A stretch of DNA of 10,679 bases from Chlamydomonas sphaeroides (taxonomy: Eukaryota; Chlorophyta; Chlorophyceae; Chlamydomonadales; Chlamydomonadaceae): contig BDDC01001931.1 of assembly GCA_001662425.1 (NCBI GenBank), forward strand, positions 7,691 to 18,369. Reading direction: 5' to 3'. Of this stretch, positions 1-7,194 are shown piece by piece. The position numbers and the translations under genes are program-made. How positions within the stretch are numbered: the first letter of the stretch is position 1; each line of letters opens with the position of its first letter. The notes under the pieces were generated by a model, which saw nothing but the letters and a program-made list of their open reading frames with translations, was not told the origin of the DNA and did not search any database.

Positions 1-2074
1 CCGCCGCCGCCTCCCACACAGCGTCCAGCTCCGCGTCCGGCGCCAGCCCCATGGCCGCCTCGCGCTCGCGCAGGATCTCGTGCAGCTCTGGGCAGGGCAG
101 GGACCGGGGGGAAACATGGGGTGGAGGGGTGTGCGGTTCGTGACACACCCACGTCAGCCGGCCAGCCCCCACGGCAGCCCTCTGCACCGTCCCCAACCCG
201 CCCGGGCCACCTTCTCCGCTTTCCCCTCTCCACTCACCGAGGCCCGGCCCCCTCCCACTTTCTCGCCCCTTTGCCCCCTTCTTCCCCCATCCTTCGCCAC
301 CTTCTTTCCCCTTTCTCCCACCCAAACTCACGGCCGCTGAGGCCCGGCCCCATGCAGCGCGCCGCGAAGCGCAGCGTGCGGGCCACGGTCAGCTCGCCAA
401 TGTGCGTGTCCGCCTGAGACACGTAGCTCGCACTGCGCGACACCACAAAGTCGCGCTCCGGAACCAGGCCGTTGTACAGCAGGCTGCCGCGCACTCGCAG
501 GCCGCCCGTGACGCGGTACGGAGCGGCGGCGCCGCCGGCGCCGCCGGAGGCGGCGTCGGCCGGCGGCAGCGCCTGGCCCGCCAGCACGCGCAGCAGCGTG
601 CTCTTGCCGGCGCCGGGCGGTCCGAGCAGCAGGCAGAGGCGGCCGGGCGCGAGGCGGCCGGAGCGGGCGTCGAGCACCACGCGGGTGGTGGGGGAGGCGG
701 CGGCGGGGTCGGGGGAGGGGCGGAAGGCGGAGGACAGCGAGGCGGCGGCGCCGTGAGCGGCAGAGGCGAGGGCCGAGGCCAGGGTGTGGCCCTGCGCGGG
801 AGGGGGAGGGAAAGGGGGAAAGGGGGAGGGCAAGAGGCGAGTGGGCACTCTGGGTACACACAACACACACACGTGGCCAACCGAGTGCACCCGTGCCCCA
901 CCGCGCGCCAAGCCACGGCACGCCCCCCCCTCCACGCTCGGCCCCACGCAGCGCCACGCAATTGCACACGCCTTACCCGCCCCGCTCGCCCCCCTCGCCC
1001 CCGCTTCCCCCACACGCACCCGCGCCCCGTGCCGCGGCACCTCCACCTCCACGCTCAGGTCCTGCCAGCGGACCTCCACGCCGGGGAAGGTGAGCCCCGC
1101 CCTGCGGGGGCCGGGGGCCAGGAGGGGTGACCCGTGGCGTGAGGCGGTACAAGGGGGGTTCCACATCGGGGCGGTGTGCCGGGGGGGAGATGGCGGTGCG
1201 TGGGGGCTGAACCCCTCCGGGAGGGGGGGTCGGGTGCCGCCGAGGGGCGGGGCAGGGCGGGGCGGCCGCCAGCGGATGGGGCGCCCGAGTGCTCGCCTCG
1301 TTGGCGCCGCGCTGGGCCCGGCACTGCCCACGCCCCGGCGCTCCGCTCCACCGGTGCGCGCCCATCCGCCTCCCGTACACATGCAACCCCCCCGCCCGCC
1401 CAACCTCACCCGCCTCCCGTACACATGCACCCCCGCGCCCAGCCGCGGCCGACCCCTCCTCAACGAACAAACAACGCAAAACACACACAAGCGCCGCCGC
1501 CGCCACGCGCCCCAAACTCTTCCGCCCCCGCCCCGCACCTGGCCAGCCGCTCCGCAAAGCGCTCCAGAAAGGCCAGCTGCGGGGGGCCCAGGCCGCCGCC
1601 TTCGCCGCCAGTCCCCGCCTCCGCCGCCTCCGCCGCGCGGCCCGCGGCCAGGGCGTTGAGCACGGCGAGCGTGTCAGCGCGCCGCATGCGGGCCGGCTTG
1701 CGGGAGCCCGAGCCCGACTTGCGAGCGGGCTTGGCGCCATCGCCCCCTGGCTCGGACTTGGAGTCCGGGGGCCCGGTGCCGGGCTGCGGGGGGAGCAGGG
1801 GGCCAGGCGCGGCCGTGGGCGTTTCGTTGGTGTGTGGCGGGGAGCCGACGTGTGGCGGCAACGCGCCGCAGCGACGCCCGTCGCTGCGCGCGCTTGCTAC
1901 AGCAGAAGCGCTGCTGTCATGGACTGGAGGTGCGAGAGAGCGAACGCGCCGACCCCAGCGCGCGGGAGCAATGCGGTCTTGCACACGTCGCCGTGTGGCC
2001 ACAGCTGCAAGGCGACTCTGACCAATCACCCAAGGCCAGCGTCGCAGCGGGCTGCCTCGCACCTCTGTAACCAT
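1..2074 (-). CDS. Full-size ABCG (PDR-type) ABC transporter, N-terminal part, four exons, 3' end outside window
   Basis: Exons read on the minus strand: 2074-1539, 1101-1020, 791-332 and 87-1. All introns are GT-AG, and the junction phases (2, 0, 1) join into one open frame. Exon 2 gives LTFPGVEVRWQDLSVEVEV, which matches the segment preceding the first nucleotide-binding domain of plant PDR transporters. Exon 3 carries Walker A GPPGAGKSTLLRVLAG (coding bases 597-623) and the Q-loop block ASYVSQADTHIGELTVARTL. Joining exons 3 and 4 gives the PDR linker EILREREAAMGLAPDAELDA. Known members are plasma-membrane exporters of lipids, terpenoids or toxic compounds; the substrate here cannot be told. 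The ABC signature, Walker B, second NBD and membrane segments lie beyond the left edge. The start is uncertain. ATG at 2074 is the first in frame; the next is at 1687 (residue 130). Codon use looks coding from about 1790 down but not above it, and an acceptor-like CCCCCGCAG ends at 1784, so an unseen upstream exon is possible. Confidence 0.88.
88..331 (-). other. Intron 3 of the ABCG gene
   Basis: The donor is GTGAGT just after the exon end at 332, and the acceptor CCCAG ends at 88. It splits a codon after its first base (C plus AG makes Gln), restoring the PDR linker frame. It is pyrimidine-rich on the plus strand, and I see no other feature in it. Confidence 0.85.
792..1019 (-). other. Intron 2 of the ABCG gene
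   Basis: The donor is GTGCGT and the acceptor CGCGCAG; the intron falls between codons. It contains a CA-rich stretch on the plus strand around 857-872. Confidence 0.8.
1102..1538 (-). other. Intron 1 of the ABCG gene
   Basis: The donor is GTGCGG after GGCCAG, and the acceptor CCCCGCAG ends at 1102. It splits an Arg codon after its second base (AG plus G). It holds the 20-bp direct repeat listed separately. Confidence 0.8.
1366..1429. repeat. 20-bp direct repeat, 44-bp period, inside ABCG intron 1
   Basis: The sequence ccgcctcccgtacacatgca occurs exactly at 1366-1385 and again at 1410-1429, separated by a C-rich spacer. It is a local duplication within an intron. Confidence 0.9.
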
Positions 2075-2220
2075 AGGGTCTCAGCGCCGCAAATAAAAGT
2101 CGCAACTGTCCAACTTGGAAGACCCTTTCCTTTCCCTGGCTTGACAACTTGGTTGAAGCCGTCTCACAGGCGCTATGTAACTCATGCTCGGGGTCGTCTG
2201 AGAGACATAATAAAAAGTAT

Positions 2221-2240
2221 GACATAAGGTTCATTATGTC
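2221..2240. repeat. Short inverted repeat (7-bp arms, 6-nt loop)
   Basis: GACATAA at 2221-2227 pairs with TTATGTC at 2234-2240. The right arm is also the beginning of the 17-bp sequence repeated at 3212, so this may mark an end of a decayed mobile element. Confidence 0.7.
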
Positions 2241-2293
2241 CGGTGATGTGCCATTACCATACAACTTCACCCTTCCTAGCCCGAGCCAGCATC
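2233..2293. repeat. Dispersed repeat segment, copy A
   Basis: It begins with attatgtccggtgatgt (2233-2249) and ends with agccagcatc (2284-2293). The same two blocks recur in the same order at 3212-3281 with slightly different spacing (44 rather than 35 bases). This suggests two diverged copies of one repeat family. Confidence 0.65.
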
Positions 2294-3196
2294 GTACCCA
2301 GAAACATCTTTCTATCAATTGTTGAAAACGGCGTCTGGGGTCGACACCAATTGGCGAGCTGTGACACAGTTCGCATCGCACCTCGTTGCGAACCAAGGCG
2401 TGGAACACAATAGTGTTTGTTTCTGCCTCCTCGAGTTGGGACGCCTGCTGTTCAGAGCAAGGCGATGTTCCTGGGAATTGGCGCTGAGAGAAACGCCACG
2501 GTTACACGCCCAACCTCCCCGCCGGCCCCGTCTGGCCCTGCTGGGTCGGGTTCGGTGGGTGCGCTGACTGAAGGAATTTGGGGCGACCTTCCGGTCCGGG
2601 CTTTCAGGCGGGGGGCATGGGAAATCGGCTGAAGGAAGGTGCCTCCCGGTTGCCGCCTTCGGGTTGGTCGTTGGCCTCCTGGTCGGCCTGCCGTCTGCCG
2701 TACCCGCTCCATGTGGCCACCGCTTCTAGCACCCACTTACACCAACGCCAACACCGCTGGGCGCGCAGCGAAAATACGCCAGCGGGGCGTAGCGCATGCG
2801 GGTGCTGGCGCGGGGGGCCGCGTTGCGCTCAGCGCACGGCGGCGGCGGCCCCCGCCCGCTGCAGCGGCACGTGCCGCCGCACGCCCTCACGGACCGTGCC
2901 GCCCGTACCCACGTCCCCACGAACCGCGAGCGACAACGGGCCCACGGCCGGGGGTCTGTGTAAGGTGCGTATTGCACCCGCAATCCTGCACACCCGGTGT
3001 AGGCCCGTGAGCGCGGGGCGCGTGCTTGGTGTGTTGTTGGCGGCTAGCGGGGCGGGGGGCTCAGCTTTCTTGCTTTGGGTCGCACGACTGCCGCCGGGCC
3101 TTCATTGTAGAGCCAGCGTGGCAGTCAGAGAAGAGCGCCTGAGGCAGAATAGTGAAGCATATTGGGAAGTTTGTCACGCGCGGGCATAATTGGCAC

Positions 3197-3281
3197 GGCT
3201 GATTATGGCTGATTATGTCCGGTGATGTTCGGTGACCAGACCTCGACGGCTCCCCCCACAACCCGCCCCCCAGCCAGCATC
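3197..3281. repeat. Dispersed repeat segment, copy B, preceded by a 10-bp tandem duplication
   Basis: ggctgattat occurs twice in tandem (3197-3206 and 3207-3216). The second copy runs into attatgtccggtgatgt (3212-3228), which is identical to 2233-2249. The block agccagcatc follows at 3272-3281, as in copy A. Confidence 0.65.
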
Positions 3282-3313
3282 ATTCCAAGAACACTGGGTT
3301 GTTGACGGGTTGT

Positions 3314-3420
3314 CATGGTGCACCCTCGAGCACCGTGAAATCAGGGATATGCCAACGGCCTGCTGGCAACATTTTCAATGACACTAACGCCGTGTTCGTA
3401 GACGGGGAGTGCGACGGGGC
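3314..3420. repeat. 107-bp dispersed direct repeat, copy 1
   Basis: Aligned by eye with 6715-6821 it shows 13 mismatches and no gaps (about 88 percent identity). Similarity ends abruptly on both sides. In one frame this copy is open and reads HGAPSSTV..GIC..RPAGNIF, then DTNAVFVDGEC; the second copy has a stop in that frame. Differences fall at all three codon positions, so there is no sign of coding constraint since the two copies separated. Confidence 0.9.
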
Positions 3421-3724
3421 CGTTGGACTTGGCACCAAGGTAACGCAAGCACGAAATATACACTTGGTGCAAACAGTTGGTACGAAGGGTGTTGGGTGGG
3501 CGGTGGCGTGTGAAGTGCATGTCTGCTAGAAAGGGAGCATGAGGTGCTTGCTCGAAGTCTCACGGAGCGTGCGCGGCCCCTGCCCTACGCCCCAGGTCTG
3601 CAACAACTGCGGTTGCGGCCAGCTGCCTGCGAGGGTGCTGCCTGGGGCGCGGCATGCGCATGGCGTGCAAGTCTGCCAAGGCTGCGGCACGACATGGAGT
3701 GAGTGTCGCGGGGCTATGGGTAGG
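3314..3724 (+). pseudogene. Decayed reading frame ending in a C4 zinc ribbon; possible TnpB/Fanzor-type transposon remnant
   Basis: One frame runs from the 107-bp repeat to 3724 with a single TAG at 3527-3529. The last part, after the stop, reads VCNNCGCGQLPA and then VQVCQGCGTTW, a C-x2-C-x21-C-x2-C zinc ribbon. The coding signal breaks off at TGGA followed by GTGAGTG (from 3696), which looks like a splice donor. A CCCCAG acceptor-like site lies just before the ribbon (ends 3595), so the ribbon could be a small exon of about 100 bases. Fanzor and TnpB proteins carry such a C4 finger shortly before an Arg-Asp catalytic motif. I could not find that motif downstream, nor the upstream RuvC aspartate, so the family call is tentative. 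An unrelated zinc-ribbon fragment is the main alternative. Confidence 0.35.
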
Positions 3725-3795
3725 TGATGAGTGGATGGCCGGGTGAATGGGTAACACAAACAGCGGGACTGCGCGGTGAAGGGGTCGCATCTTCC

Positions 3796-3893
3796 ATCGA
3801 TTTGATCGATTTGATCGATTCCATTTTACCACAATCGGACCCTGATCGATACACTTATCGATGTTAGAAATGGGAATCGATGGCATAATCGAT
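3796..3893. repeat. ATCGAT palindrome cluster 1 (seven sites in 98 bp)
   Basis: ATCGAT occurs at 3796, 3805, 3814, 3845, 3857, 3876 and 3888. The first three are a 9-bp tandem repeat of atcgatttg. The block is AT-rich relative to its surroundings. Confidence 0.9.
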
Positions 3894-4252
3894 ACCAAGG
3901 AACAATCGTTTTTGCCCGGGAAGGCATGGTGATTCACACCACGTCGTCGCGCCCGGATCGTGGCGGGGGGTGGGGTCGGGTAGCCGGACGGGGTAGGCAT
4001 AGGCACGAGGCACGCGGAAGGCCGTTTCCTGCTAGTGACCTCTACCCCCTAGGCGCAGCGACCCCAGCAACATATAATACCTCTGGCGCCGGCCCTGGCC
4101 CTCCCACCGCGTCCCTCCCTGCCTCCAACGCCACCAGGCCCGCCCCCTCATCGCCCCCACGGCCCTTCGCTGCACCTACTGCCCCCCAGCGCCGGCCCTG
4201 GCATTTACACGCCCTTGTTGACAGTAGCCTTGTTTAATGCCTTGACACACGT

Positions 4253-4385
4253 TAATCAATAGGACACCCCGGAAGTGACGCCTTGATGGACACCACGTTG
4301 ATCGATTGGACACCGCCGATTTGACCCCTTGATCGATACCACGGGTCGATAGGACGGTCCCTAAAACGGCGGGCGATCGATAGGC
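4253..4385. repeat. ATCGAT/GGACACC repeat cluster 2
   Basis: ATCGAT occurs at 4301, 4332 and 4376, with degenerate relatives between. Several sites are followed by variants of GGACACC (aataggacacc near 4257, gatggacacc near 4285, gattggacacc near 4304, gataggacgg near 4348). This gives an irregular repeat with steps of roughly 20 to 45 bases. Confidence 0.7.
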
Positions 4386-4585
4386 TTTCCGATACCCCCC
4401 CAAAGTAAGATACGACCCCTGGCGGTGATAACACAGGCAGCGTAACAGCACGCTCCTGCCCATCCCCCTCCTCCCCCCGCACCCACCACGGACCGTGACC
4501 TCAACGCTGCTCTTAACATGCTGGTGCTGCTGTGCCTCCAGCTGCTCGGGGCTGAGCGCCCGGCCTGCTTCCGCCCTGGCAGCGG

Positions 4586-4630
4586 CGATGGGCCGGGCGG
4601 CGATGGGCCGGGCGGCGATGGGCCGGGCGG
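4586..4630. repeat. 15-bp tandem repeat, three perfect copies
   Basis: The unit cgatgggccgggcgg is repeated at 4586-4600, 4601-4615 and 4616-4630. Because the unit is a multiple of three it produces repetitive open frames on both strands; I do not regard these as genes. Confidence 0.95.
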
Positions 4631-5038
4631 CGGAGGTGGAGGGGGTGGTAGCGGCCGCCGCAAGCGGCCGCGACAGAGCTAGAGCGGCAGCAGCGGCGAT
4701 GTGCGTTGAGATGTGCATTCCTGCCGTTTCAGGCACCTCGGGCGGCTAGGTCCGTCCGGCGCGTGGGGTGAGGGCACGGAGGTTAGCGTGCCCGAGACAC
4801 CTTAAATACCGTACGTTGTCTATACTACCGCGCTTAAATAAATAATTATTTGACCAAAACTGCGGTTCCGCGCACTCAGGGCGCTGTGCGCGAATGTGCC
4901 CAGAAAAGTTGTGCGGGGCTGCGGGGAAGTGCAAAATGATGGGCCGGGTTCGTATCGCCCGTACAAGCGCGCTTCTCGTTAGCTAGATGCTTCCACACTT
5001 CTCCTACACAATTAGCAGCGCCCTGTACTCGATGGGTT
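4631..5038. other. Intergenic stretch; no gene recognised
   Basis: Two NotI-type octamers GCGGCCGC lie at 4651-4658 and 4664-4671 and could pair as a hairpin. An AT-rich patch near 4796-4860 contains the perfect palindrome aaataattattt at 4840-4851. No coding evidence. Confidence 0.6.
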
Positions 5039-5135
5039 GGGCAGCGGCGAGGAGGGGTCGGGCAGCGGCGAGGAGGGGTCGGGCAGCGGCGAGGAGGGGT
5101 CGGGCAGCGGCGAGGAGGGGTCGGGCAGCGGCGAG
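5039..5135. repeat. 21-bp tandem repeat, about 4.6 copies
   Basis: The unit starts ggg and continues cagcggcgaggaggggtc. Full copies are at 5039-5059, 5060-5080, 5081-5101 and 5102-5122, and a partial copy reaches 5135. The period is a multiple of three, which makes long repetitive frames on both strands. Its core ggcagcggcga also precedes the 15-bp repeat at 4579. Confidence 0.95.
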
Positions 5136-6165
5136 AATGACTTGAGTGGCGGTGGCGGGGTCAGGCGGCCTCCGGTTTGCGGAGGGGCCTCCGCAAGGCC
5201 GTTTGGCGTTTGCGCGAACGGGCCAGAAACCCCTCCGGGGGGTGCGCGAGCCGCCCGGAAATGTCAAGAAGGCTGCGCGAATCTGCACTACAAATATGCC
5301 CGCAAACGGGGTGCGCGGTAGTCACCAGGATGTACGGTAGTCCCAGCTACAACCGCACAATGACCGACAGTGTTCGTCTGGTCTAGCTGGCCTCCTTTGG
5401 GGGCGAGCCATGCACCCATGCGCAGCTGGGACAAGTTTGCCACAGGTCAGACCTCCCGCAAGGTGCGGTGCCCCGTGCATGTGTTGTTGCTCGCTCTGCG
5501 GACCTGGGCTGCACGGCCCGTGTGGGCGGTGCACGGCTGTGTCTGGCCGTGTAACCGCCGTTGCCGGCTGCAATGCTAGGTGACTCCCCTGGTACGGTGG
5601 GTCAAGGCTGGACGCGGCCTCGTGCTTTAGGCCGAATGCCCCGCAGCCTGCCCGAGGCCTCGGCTCTGCGGCGGTGTGGCAGCACTAACGCCACAGCCCG
5701 TGGGCTCCGGGCATTGCCTCATGCCCTAGCTTGCTACAGGCGGCTCAAGGAACAGGCACCGTAGCTGCTGAACGCCATGGTTACTAGGCATCCACACGTC
5801 AGCGTCCCCGAGCCAGCCCAGTGCACCAGGACACGTCGCATCCAGGTCGGACATGCAGACAGCGCGCACCTGATGCTTTCTACATGCATGCTTCCAGCAC
5901 CACCGGGACAGCGGCGCCCGCACCAGGGGTTCTGCACCTTCACCCTGCAAAGACGCCCTGCACAGACACCTCAGGAACAGTCTCGCATGCCTCGCTCCGC
6001 CGCGGTCCGCAGCCGACACGCACTACTCTGCATCACTCAAAGGCATATGCACTTCACTGACTTCCACGCTGGTTCTACAGTAAAATGGCATACGCACATG
6101 ACTCATGTACCAAGGACAAGCCCCTAAACCTTAAGAGAATCAATATAAGAACCACAACGTGAGGC
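5136..6165. other. Intergenic stretch; no gene recognised
   Basis: There are only short overlapping frames without motifs. The clearest structure is a perfect hairpin with 9-bp arms, TTGCGGAGG at 5177-5185 and CCTCCGCAA at 5188-5196, separated by two bases. The rest looks like unique or heavily decayed intergenic DNA. Confidence 0.55.
5177..5196. repeat. Perfect hairpin, 9-bp arms with 2-nt spacer
   Basis: TTGCGGAGG and CCTCCGCAA are exact reverse complements separated by gg. There is no T-run or neighbouring gene end to suggest a functional role. Confidence 0.8.
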
Positions 6166-6450
6166 GCACAATGCATGCATATGACTGATACTTCTGGCGC
6201 GTGTATATAGCGCAGTTGCACAGTGAGGCGTAGCGCCGCCTCCTGGCAAAGTACGCAATGTTGCGGGGCCGAGCCCAGGTGCGTGGGCGGCAAGCCCAGA
6301 GCCGTCATCGGCAGCGCTGCAGCGGCGGCGGCGGCACTGCGTCAGCAACCGCCAGTCAAAGGCATAATGCATGCTTAGCTGATGCACTAATGGCAGCGCA
6401 GGGCACTTCAACATCGACGTCTAGGGCTGCCGCCTGGCAAAGTACGCATG
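6166..6450. repeat. Diverged tandem duplication, period about 190-196 bp
   Basis: aatgcatgc at 6170-6178 recurs at 6366-6374, followed in both copies by a similar ctgat-containing stretch. cctggcaaagtacgca at 6242-6257 recurs exactly at 6433-6448. The order is kept and the offsets are 196 and 191 bases, so this is an old tandem duplication with small indels. Confidence 0.65.
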
Positions 6451-6714
6451 TGATGTGCGAGCCTTATTGTTTGCGCAGGGCTAGCCCAGCGCTGCGCCAG
6501 CGGTGGCGGCGACGACCATCATCAGTGCCTCGTCACCTGTGCGTAGCACACACAGCAGCCTGCAGACCGCCTCGGGCTTGGGGCATCGGCCTCAAGGCGG
6601 ACCAGAGCCTCAGCGGCGTGCTCCTTGCCCTCCTAGCACTGTTTGGAGCAAGATGTATGGTTGCTTCCGATCTGCGATGGCCTGCACCCCGTCCGCCAGG
6701 AAGTGCCGGCCCCG

Positions 6715-6821
6715 CATGGTACACCCTCGAGCACCGTGACAGCAGGGATATGCTGACGACCTGCTGGCAACATCTTCACTGACACTAACACCGTGTTCGT
6801 AGACGGAGAGTGCGGCGGCCC
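6715..6821. repeat. 107-bp dispersed direct repeat, copy 2
   Basis: It is homologous without gaps to 3314-3420. In the frame that is open in copy 1, a CAA codon corresponds to TGA here. The flanks on both sides are unrelated to those of copy 1. Confidence 0.9.
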
Positions 6822-7194
6822 AACACCTCCTAGCAATCAGATATCGGGGGCTGCTGTGGAGCTCTTTCTGGGATCCATCGGCGGAGGGGAAATGCGCGGG
6901 GATAACCTGGGGGAGTGGGAGCGTGCGTGTCGCTGGACTGCGACATGGGGCCGAGCTGCAGCTCGCCAGTGACCTGATAGCTGTTGCACTGCGTGTACTG
7001 TGCTCAGGCAGGGCACCTGCACTGCTCTGCCCGCACTGCGCAACACCCGCGCCAACTGCTGGAGTAAGGAGCCCGCAAGGCCGACAGCTGCTACCATCGG
7101 TACTGCGAGTCCTTGTGTCGCGTCCTGTAGCTCGTAGCTGACTTAGCGCTTGCTGCTCTGCGGATTGCTCGCGAAAGCCCTACGCCACACCGCG
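6822..7194. other. Region upstream of the right-hand gene
   Basis: It should hold the promoter and 5' UTR of the gene starting at 7195. I see no convincing TATA box, and the transcription start cannot be placed. The nearest TATATA-like string, at about 6204, is roughly 1 kb away. An upstream non-coding exon cannot be excluded. Confidence 0.5.

Larger units (their letters stand above)
2075..3313. other. Intergenic stretch upstream of the ABCG gene; no gene recognised
   Basis: The first part should contain the promoter and 5' UTR of the leftward ABCG gene, but no clear TATA box or other element can be placed. The stretch is less GC-rich than the flanking genes between about 2070 and 2480, and GC-rich again from about 2490 to 3060. 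Short open frames exist on both strands but lack splice structure, motifs or coding-like codon use. It contains the hairpin at 2221, a perfect 14-bp palindrome at 2864-2877 (gcggcacgtgccgc, with a CACGTG core), and the two copies of the motif at 2233 and 3212. Confidence 0.6.
3725..4585. other. Intergenic stretch with ATCGAT clusters; no gene recognised
   Basis: It holds two ATCGAT-rich blocks (listed separately) on either side of a C-rich segment at about 4080-4200. That segment begins with a TATA-like ATATAATA at 4071-4078 and contains a 14-bp direct repeat gcgccggccctggc at 4086-4099 and 4189-4202. No reading frame here has recognisable motifs or splice structure. Confidence 0.6.

Noticed and set aside
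234..1538. Long uninterrupted minus-strand frame across ABCG exons and introns
   Set aside because: It reads through introns 1-3 with low-complexity sequence; the spliced model gives continuous PDR homology and consistent phases instead.
784..2227. Long plus-strand frames over the ABCG gene
   Set aside because: They are high-GC shadows rich in Pro, Arg and Ala, antisense to real exons, with no motifs.
2864..2877. Perfect 14-bp palindrome with CACGTG core as a transcription-factor site
   Set aside because: It is more than 0.7 kb from either gene start and single; kept only as a described palindrome and not as a regulatory call.
3560..4006. 148-codon minus-strand frame over the zinc-ribbon region and ATCGAT cluster
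   Set aside because: It runs through the palindromic repeat and gives Pro/Arg-rich sequence without motifs; the plus-strand zinc ribbon is the better signal.
3696..4200. Search for an Arg-Asp exon (Fanzor/TnpB third catalytic motif) after the zinc ribbon
   Set aside because: An acceptor-like CCCCCTAG ends at 4052, and a nearby CAG would give a short SDPSNI-like reading followed by a stop, but this does not match the expected motif well enough to claim.
4176..4749. Frames on both strands around the 15-bp repeat
   Set aside because: They depend on the tandem repeat and on GC bias and show no domain or splice structure.
5004..5321. Frames on both strands across the 21-bp repeat
   Set aside because: They are repetitive because the period is divisible by three; there is no other support for a gene.
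6722..6798. A frame in the second 107-bp copy reads GYADDLLATS, resembling the YADD motif of reverse transcriptases
   Set aside because: In-frame stops lie just before and just after it, and these stops are conserved in the first copy, where the motif is YANG. No other reverse-transcriptase motif is nearby. Probably chance.
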